Assembly (NCBI GenBank): GCA_024516155.1
Contig: JAJJXM010000052.1
Coordinates: forward strand, 372,001 to 436,000
Direction: 5' to 3'
Length of the DNA stretch: 64,000 nt
Source: Pyronema omphalodes
Taxonomy: Eukaryota > Ascomycota > Pezizomycetes > Pezizales > Pyronemataceae
The notes beneath the pieces are model-generated. The model saw nothing but the letters and a program-made list of their open reading frames with translations. It was not told the DNA's origin and did not search any database. This document shows positions 55,973 through 64,000 of the stretch, one piece after another. The position numbers and the translations under genes were made by a program. Each line of letters starts with the position of its first letter. Position 1 is the first letter of the stretch.

Positions 55973-58461
55973 CTAGGAAAAAAATGAAAATAATTCAGGC
56001 ACATTCTGAATGTGGGTTGTTGTTTTATTATTGGAATCTCGTCTATTGTGGTTGCAGCCAGCCAGGCGAGGCGAGGCGAGGCAGAGGTTGTTGACAGGGC
56101 CCGCCGGTTTACTGGGTGGGGGGTCAAGGCACGAAAGGCTTTATTTCGACTTTCTGGAGGAGCGACAAAACTACTTGTTAGACTTGCTTTGGAGCATAAA
56201 TCTGGACAATCATCCATGCCTGTAGTAGCTAAACGGGTTCGATAACGGTCCGTGTGTTTTTGTGACATGAAACATGCAAATTCTAGAAGCGGCTCTAGCA
56301 CTGCTGATCGTCAACCTCACCTGTCAGCTTGACGGTTGTGCTGTTTCATATCAGCCATACTACGGCATACAGTTTACACTTATGAGTACTCTTCCGAGTG
56401 CTATTTTTCGGGAGCGGTGACGGTGGCGCTGTTTTCTTGATAAATTTTGATAAGTGAGTGCAATTTGATGGGTAAGAATGCGGTATATGCTCATCCACTC
56501 ATGGTTTAGACCTATGGATAACGGTTGCCTTTCTACGCATCATAACTCTAAAATATGTACGTGATCGTAACGATAGCTTGATGTCATGGCGGGGAAGTAG
56601 AGGGGGAAAGGGGGGAGAGGGGAGGGGGGAGGGGGGAGGGGGCAGGAGGAAATATCTGTTGAATATTCACTGCTCAGCTACGTAACCATGATTTGGCAGT
56701 TCATCCTAAAAAGACCAGTTCATGCTAGAGAAACCTGATGAGCTTTCAAGTCAAAATAACAACCCGCTCAACTCCGGAATTTACAATGCCATCTAGTCAA
56801 ATATTTTCTAACTGTTTGTTGCCTTCCCCTCCTGCCCTCCCCTCCTGCCCTCCCCCTTCTTTTCTTCTTCTTTTCCCGCAACCCTCACGCCGAAAAACCA
56901 ACAACCCCCTTCCACGGCATCTCATCGCCCAGCCGGTCCCGGCACCAGGGTCTACTAATCCATATCAGCATCTAGCCGTGTTGGCGGGATCCCAGCAGTT
57001 CCAAGTGCTTCTTGGACATGCATTAAGCGAACGACTTATTCATGCACAAGGTAACCACAGTTCCACAAAACCAGCCATCGACCAGTTAGATAACGTAGAG
57101 GCGTTGCAACTCATCGCAGCAAGGCATACTGAAACCTTTCCCTTGCCACAGATGATAAATTATTTTTTTACATCTTGTTCTGTGCCGCATAAAAGGGAAA
57201 TAAAACTCATGGCCGGCGATCTTGTTGTAATGTACGTGATCAGTTGCAACCAGAATTGTTCCTAGAAACTATTCTCCAACAGAATTTTATATGAGATTTT
57301 AAAGCTCAAAACAAATATTCTCCATACACAGGGGTGATAGTGGGGCATAGAATTTCAAGACAGTGCAGGAGATGCAAGGTCCACCAGTTATCAACTATAC
57401 ATGCTGCTAGTTATCACCAACAGAACAGGGTGACGGCATGCTTAAAGCTTCAGATACATATCCGAATCACCAGAGTGGTGATATTGAATCTCTCCAATAA
57501 ATCCCTCCTATCGAAAGTGTAGCAAAGACTCAATCCAGCCAGAACGGAGGTGATGCTCTGTTTCGGAAGGCAAGACCTCATTTCCACGGTGTCTCTATGT
57601 AGGATGTCACTAATTCTCCAATTTTGACGCCGTTAAGTGCGGTTTGACAATTTGGCATTCCAGTTAGAATCTGCCTAGAAATATTGACATACTCAAAACG
57701 ATACAGCCATCGAATTGATGCTCCTCAAAGCCTACTACGCCATATGCACTCGAAGACCGGAGAATTCGCGTACGGCCCGTGTTTGACATCCCGAAGCTAT
57801 GAACTAGAGAAGGTAACTACCATCGTCGTCTATCGTATCGATTTGCTCGTATCCAAGAAGAGTAGACGAGGGGGTGATACAGTAAAGAACGTCTGTGAAC
57901 TTTGGACTCTCGGGTCACGAAATCACATAAGATATCTCCTATCCGATACAAAGGAAAATAGCCACACCACCTGAGACCGCCGTCCTTGTGTTCCCTCTTA
58001 CTAAAGGCATATTTCTCCTGATTCCATCCCGATTTCAGTTGGACATTACTGGGGTGCATTTGGCAGCTGCGGACCAGTGGGGAGTGGGATGTGCACAATA
58101 GTGTAAAAATTGATCCCTGGTTTAGCACAGACGATCCAAAAACTACCTAGGGTACGACCCTGGACGCAACAAGAAGGTAATCCCCGATGCTACAAACCAG
58201 GGAGCCAGTAGTTCTAGGAGAAGACACCTAGTGATGGAACAGCTGGGTCTGAGAATGAAAAACTACCGATGCCTCATGTACGCTGGAATACATATAGCTT
58301 CGGAAGATCACTTTAACTCCCTACATTTTCCGCAGCCAATTTCGGCCACTCATTCCCAGAGTTTCAAGAGTTTTTTTTCGACACGGAGCAAGGCCGTTGC
58401 CTCAACATCTCAGAGACGTTAAAAATCACGAATCCCTTACTCCTCAGAATTTACGAAAATA
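55973..58461. other. intergenic DNA
   Basis: No firm gene. The 56596-56650 part is G-rich (GGGGA-type) on the + strand and 56820-56880 is C/T-rich. The 175-codon frame at 56738-57265 is partly low-complexity and has no recognisable domain. Confidence 0.4.
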
Positions 58462-59781
58462 ATGGCGACTCCGGCAGCGTCAGGTGTCCCCGCACCTGCA
58501 CCTCAATACCCTCCTGGATGGATTTTTGCAGGAAGTAACCATTCTCTACCTATTCCCGCGGATCAGGTCGCCAAGGCTCAGGGCATTGAAGCTGGATGTT
58601 ATGTCTCATTTGGAATTGCGGTTTTGTTTGTTATCGCGCGGTAAGTTTACCAAAATATCACCTTTGAGATTGATCTTTACTAATCTTTCAAAGTATCTAC
58701 GCAAGATGCTTTGTTGTAGGAACCTTCGGTCTTGATGACTTTTTCCTTATCTTAGCAACAGTAAGCACATGTTTCTAATCCTGATGATTTTTTCAAAATC
58801 CTGACTCAATTTCTTGCAGTTGATGTCAGTGGCCATTATTGTTTGCGTGCCAATCATGTTCGACTACGGAATTGGTAAACATTTGGTTTATGTTCTCGAG
58901 GCCGACTACTTTATCGGACGTAAATGGGCTTGGATTTCTCAAATTTTCTACTATGCAGCACTTGGATGTGTAAAATGCGCCATCGTTGCACTTTACCACC
59001 GGCTGGCCTCTCAAAAGCGCCACAAATTTCTTCTTAAGATTATGGGAGGAATTGTTTTATTCCACGGTATTGCTGCTGTTGTTACCACTGCACACATGTG
59101 CAATCCAGTATCTATCATTTGGGGACCTAATTTCCCTGTTGGATGTATCGACCTTTTCAGCTTCAACTATTTCAACGCCGCCTTCCACATCGCCACCGAT
59201 ATCATGTTGGCACTTATTCCCATCCCTATCCTGAAGGGTCTTCAGATCAACCGCAGAAAGAAGATTGGTCTCGTCATTGTTTTCGGAGTTGGAGCTTTGA
59301 CTATTTTGGGAACCATTGCCCGTCAAGTCACTAATGCCATTGCCCTTGGAAACTTCGACTTTACTTGGTATGGTTTTCTGAAGAAATTGAGAATTGAAAC
59401 ACATTCTAACATCGAAATAGGTACTGGGCTGCTGCTGAGCTCTGCACATGTATTGAAGTTAACATGGCTTTGATTTGTACATCCGTTCCGGCTCTTCGTC
59501 CTTTGGTCAAGGGATTTCTCAAGTCGACTAATGGATCCTCTGACCCCGAGAACTCCTACCAGCTAAAGAAGCGTAGCAAGTTTACTCTCGGATCTAAGAT
59601 GGAGAATGGAGAGCTCAAGAACCAAGGAAATGGAGGTTACAGTGCAAGAATCTTCTCATCAGCTGGAAAGAAGACGGAACTCAACTCTACTCACACTGGC
59701 AATGGAAGCGAGGAGCACATTGTCCCACCATCTGGTATGGTTAAAAACGTGGACTACACTGTCGAGTACAGCAACGCTTAA
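58462..59781 (+). CDS. SAT4/PTH11-type rhodopsin-domain membrane protein, 384 aa
   Basis: Exons 58462-58640, 58694-58760, 58820-59367 and 59421-59781. Introns are 53, 59 and 53 nt. Joining keeps one frame from the ATG at 58462 to TAA at 59781. It is an integral plasma-membrane protein of the fungal rhodopsin-domain family (SAT4/PTH11-like, seven predicted spans), often called putative G-protein-coupled receptors; the ligand is unknown. An external Pro-rich N-terminus (1-40) precedes helices at about 45-65, 75-95, 115-150, 160-185, 205-225, 235-260 and 275-300. Family-type motifs are D-Y-G-I-G-K-H between helices 2 and 3, K-C-A-I-V-A-L-Y-H-R-L after helix 3, and the paired cysteines in C-N-P-V and G-C-I-D. 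The last 80 residues are a cytosolic Ser/Lys/Gly-rich tail without PTH11's CFEM domain. It lies about 4 kb from the P450, with no evidence of co-regulation. Confidence 0.93.
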
Positions 59782-62700
59782 GGTCTTCTCCCTCAATATA
59801 TTTGGCTTCTTGGTGGTTTCGTTTTAATATATCTTCATTGTTGGTGGATCGCTGGATTGGGCGTTTTTCGGATACCAGTACATACTTAGTTTACATCGAT
59901 ATTTTGGGCGTTATTATCTTTTTCTTTGTTACAGGGCTGGAAAATGGCAGAATCTGTAAATGGCTGTCATATCGCACGATTAGATGTTTGTTAAATACAA
60001 TTTAGAAATACATTTAAGAAAGTTTGCACTCTACCAAATTATTCCGATCTCAGACACCGGGCTCCCCCATGTTTCACGCCTTCAAACTACACGTCGAAGC
60101 CGCGGCGGCAAACAGAATGCATAAACACTGATATTGGTGTTCTAAAAGTTGTGGCGTAAAGTGGGCTCGGGCCGCTTCCAGGGGCTATCGTAGTTCGTGA
60201 TGTCCACCCAGGGTAGGCGCTCGTCTTCTCTCCAGCGCAAGCGTATTTTTCTCCACATCGAGATAAACGACGGAGCGAGGATAGGGTTCGTGTTGATCAT
60301 TATGGCTCGAGTGTTGAGACAGACAGTGCGCGTATGTACTCTTTGATTCTTCAACACGGGAAGCGAAAGCGAAAAGAATTTATGTAACAGAATTCTCGAA
60401 AAGGACGACATTTCATGATTCATGCACAAAAATGTGGCTCGTCAACGGTGCAACGCCGCCGGGACCGAAATTCACCTTGCACAGGGGCCCGGACACACGT
60501 GTAACCATGTCTTTCCTTCAAACTCCCCGATACGCCTCCCTCGGCATGGCTTCTTCGGCGGAGGTTCCTGCTGTTGTTTAGAAAGTTGCGGCTTTCACGG
60601 TGGTCGGTGTTAACGTTAGTACTCGCACTCCGCCGTGCGCTAGCATTTTGAACTGCCCAGGCGATCCGATCGGACTCGATCGGCTGCACATGTTATCACC
60701 CGTTTAGCGCCATCCGTCATTTTCGAAATCTAATCCGAACCGAGTCTCATTGCGAAGCTGTCATTTAAATTCGGACTTTAATTCCGACCATGAGAAACAG
60801 TGATCCGCTCATGAAATCCGATGGTGTTCATTTCACAGACACACGACTGTAAGGCAGCTGGCCAGGGGAATTCCAACCGGCTGTCAAGACTTCACTGTCA
60901 CTGGTTCAGCCATTAACCAGCCGCGGCCTGTCAGGAGTTCATAACCATGACACCAGCAGATATGACAATTGCATAGCATATTTATGATTCTCCCCTTCGG
61001 CTACGTTTAGAGTGAGGTCCTTTACAATTTCGGAGATTTTAAATGCACCACCAACTGGCAGCTCGCTTCGTCTTTCGGGTTTGTTGTATGGGCCGAGTGG
61101 CAATGTATGTTCGAGGCTTGAGCGTAACCATCGGACGGAGACAACCCGTATAGTAGCACAAGACAACTTATTCGTCACAGATGGAAACCGAAAGGAAGGT
61201 CAAAGCGGTTGGTTGTTTTGAGGCAACATCCAGATAGTGATGGGAGCCAATTGGAAGATCCGAATTCGCGCTCCCGTGCAACCGCCTGGTATGAACGAGA
61301 AATTAATTATTTTCGGAGAAGCTATCTGGAAGATTTGATGCACTAGGAATTCCAATTGATTGCTATCTCGGGCCGTCATCTAGGCAAATCCCAATTTAAT
61401 GATCTGATATATTTATGCAGATGCCTGATGGTTTATGCGATCCAGACTATTTACATCTATTAAGTACAGCTTACAAGGAATCATCAATAAACAACTCTAG
61501 GTTTACTACTAGAATAGTAAATTTCCATTGGCGAGGCGGTGTGTTTTTTAGTCTAAAGTGTAGAAGTTCATCAACAGGAATCCATCGCTACATGGAACCC
61601 AGGAGGTGCTTTGGGCAACAGAGCATTGAACATCGAACAATCGAAGCAGCATACGATATCTGTAGGAAAGGGGCTTTTACACCGGATGAATAAATTTAGA
61701 CTTGATCGGACCGTATACCTAATATTTGACGAATCTCGTCTTGACGTCATGTCACGAGACCCGACGAAGCATCAAGAAATACGGAAAGGATCCTGTACCC
61801 GGAGGGTGCCATAAGTACGGTGTACCTCATGAAATTCAGTCATAGCAACAGAACCATGAGTATTCCAGAAGCTTTCTGAGAAGGGACGCGGGTTTAAAAA
61901 TTCTGTAATAGTCAATTGTGACCATAATCACCAAAAGACATTCGGTACTCCATGGAACGGATCTATCTTGGCATTTACAGTTCTTCCGCGGAACGAAAGC
62001 CTGACGCAGTGGGCGCCGGACATACCCTTGTACCCGAATTCATAGTATGTCCGATAAATATTTACTCGGAATATCTATCTCTGCACCTGTAGGAAGCCGT
62101 CAAAGCCAAGAAGTCCATCTTCCGCATGAATCCCGAGTACACGGTTCTCTGTATGTATGTACCCAATAATGATGCCTACAAGGATACCCATGTATGTCAT
62201 ACCATTGAAAACCGTTTTATGGATCAATGTGTATATATGGTGCATCATAGTGCACAAGTTTAGATCGGTTCCTGACGAGCTGACGGCTGTCATCGGAATG
62301 TCTCGGCAATGCATCATGTGGCGTCACTCGATGGGTCTTGAATGCCGTTGTGAAAGATGGGCTAGAATAGAGGTCATTTACAGGAAAAAGTTCTCCACTA
62401 GGAATATATGGGCACATATATTTCAGGTTGTGTTAGGAAATAGCACTCTTGGACTTGATATATCAATAAAGAAGAGGGAACAGAGGCGAGGTGGGGCCGC
62501 ACAGAGGCACCACGAGAATGGGCTTTGGTTTTCTTATGCTCTGCCTAGACTGTACGGTCTTTATAATTGAATAAATAAGGGAATAATGTATCAGAAGAAT
62601 TTGAAGAAATAAAATCAAATATGCCAAGCCAATACTCCGTAAACAAATATATAGCCTAGCATCACCCGATGACAGCTCTCTAGCAGAGGTGTGTATAAAA

Positions 62701-64000
62701 GAACTGACACGACAGCTTACAACACAACAGATTTAGCGAATATTATGAATAGTCATTTTAAACACATCATAAAACTATCCTAAGGGTGTCTTTGAGCTTT
62801 ATACATCTCTTAAGAAAGATTAGAATGTGCCAAGTCCCAATATTGTTTGGCGCCGCAAGAAGCTCTTATAATGTGGAGCATAATGAGCTCTGTTAGATGT
62901 TTGTTAATAGCTGGACATTGAAGTTACTTGACTGATTATCTATCGAAGAACAGTTGAAATGTACGAATTTCAGGAAGTTCAAAGTGTTGTCCTATGAGGT
63001 AGATCTATTGAATAAAACGTAATTTCATAGTTTGCTTCGCCCTCATCATGGAGATTTCATACATATTGAGCCATGTGTATAAATATTAACGGATATCTGA
63101 ATGCCATACTTTCTCAGAATTAGTAAAACACGGAATCGTTCATTGGAGATAAATACGGCTGTCAAAACATGGACAATCACTCGATATATGGACTTTAATC
63201 CGACATTTTCACTGGGGGGTTGAGTTCAAATAGACCTTTGGGGCGTCGGTTATCTTACCATTAATTAAGAATAAATGTAGAATGCTCCAAAGATTCGTCT
63301 GGATAAATCCTATATGCACAATGGATGATGGTGTGGACGTTATGAACATGGGCCGGCTGCCATAGTGATAATAGGCTATGCAATCATGGATGCCATACTC
63401 ACTGCGAATACACCACAGTATCCAGAAACTCCCTGCATTAAAATGTACTAAAACCTGTGGGCCCACTATACTTCCATATTTCAACAAACTCTTACGGCTT
63501 TTTACCGAGCCCTTCAAAAAGTCTGCCAGGTTGATCTTATGACACGTACCGAATCATCGGTTGTGACCGCAAACCCTCACGGAGTGGGGCCGAGTATCCA
63601 CCAGGATCTGCATTAACCCAAAAAACACCCAACAACTGCTTCACCAGGTTTATCTACGCATGCGCGTGGATGTCCACGTGGTGCTATTTTTGGCCCGGGA
63701 TAGCCGTGAATCAACTTCACTGGGATGAACACAGAAGCACTATGTGTTGTTGAGATAGATTGAATCATGTATTATTGGGAAGGTCAAGAATGATGGAATC
63801 ATAGATTATAGAATTAAGATAATCAATGGAGATACAGATATTGAGACCATGTGAAATCGTCAAAGTTATAGAATACTTTGAGACATCTATCAATATTTTA
63901 AGACAGTGAGGATCCGTTATGTTGATACAGATGCAGATCCCTCATGACGACACTTCAATGGAGAATAACAAACCTTCGGTGCTAGCCTTAGCTCTTCCTC
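59782..64000. other. 4-kb region without a supported gene
   Basis: The first part is the 3' end of the membrane-protein gene. Elsewhere only short frames on both strands occur (for example 60142-60429, 61415-61693 and 62157-62570), without domains, signal peptides or convincing splice pairs. I see no repeat array or structured RNA. Confidence 0.4.

Noticed and set aside
56738..57265. 175-codon plus-strand frame
   Set aside because: The first third is Pro/Ser low complexity from a C/T tract, and the rest has no recognisable domain.
52739..59781. Secondary-metabolite cluster formed by the P450 and the SAT4-type protein
   Set aside because: No polyketide synthase, peptide synthetase, terpene cyclase, transporter or regulator is present in the window.

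Overview
The window looks like nuclear DNA of a filamentous ascomycete. Genes are interrupted by short GT..AG introns, mostly 50-62 nt. The gene content is a Rho-family GTPase, an E-class cytochrome P450, a fungal SAT4/PTH11-type rhodopsin-domain membrane protein and a secreted cysteine-rich protein. Two retroelements of fungal type are also present: a Tad1/I-like LINE with RNase H, and a Ty3/gypsy chromovirus. The class cannot be fixed from the sequence; Orbiliomycetes is only a guess. No rRNA, tRNA or CRISPR was recognised.

Layout. 1-1.3 kb: C-rich leader of a conserved-looking coiled-coil gene (1280-2218, +). 2.2-6.2 kb: a dense belt of micro- and minisatellites, including a G-rich 7-bp array at 4795-4982. 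6.2-15.5 kb: gene-poor, with a 203-bp MITE-like element and one copy of a dispersed repeat. 15.6-16.3 kb: secreted protein with two eight-cysteine modules. 18.25-19.26 kb: a 1-kb near-perfect palindromic fold-back element flanked by TA. 20.8-21.5 kb: Rho GTPase whose first intron directly follows the start codon. 25.2-26.0 kb: unrecognised two-exon gene (-). 29.6-43.9 kb: the LINE, bounded by a 14-bp target-site duplication and split by a complete 8.9-kb chromovirus with its own 5-bp duplication. 44.5-45.8 kb: unrecognised two-exon gene whose upstream region received the LINE. 45.8-52.7 kb: gene-poor, with the second copy of the dispersed repeat. 52.7-54.5 kb: six-exon P450 (-). 58.5-59.8 kb: four-exon SAT4-type membrane protein (+). 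59.8-64 kb: no supported gene.

How the parts relate. The host genes do not form an obvious pathway. The P450 and the membrane protein are about 4 kb apart, but no synthase accompanies them. The best-resolved system is the nested retroelement. The LINE inserted first, truncated in ORF1. A chromovirus then inserted into LINE ORF2, two bases before the codons of the endonuclease SDH motif. The chromovirus LTRs are the same length and identical wherever compared. Its gag and pol are open, with a likely -1 frameshift at the gag stop, and a self-priming type primer site replaces a tRNA site. It therefore looks like a young, possibly active copy with no visible repeat-induced mutation.
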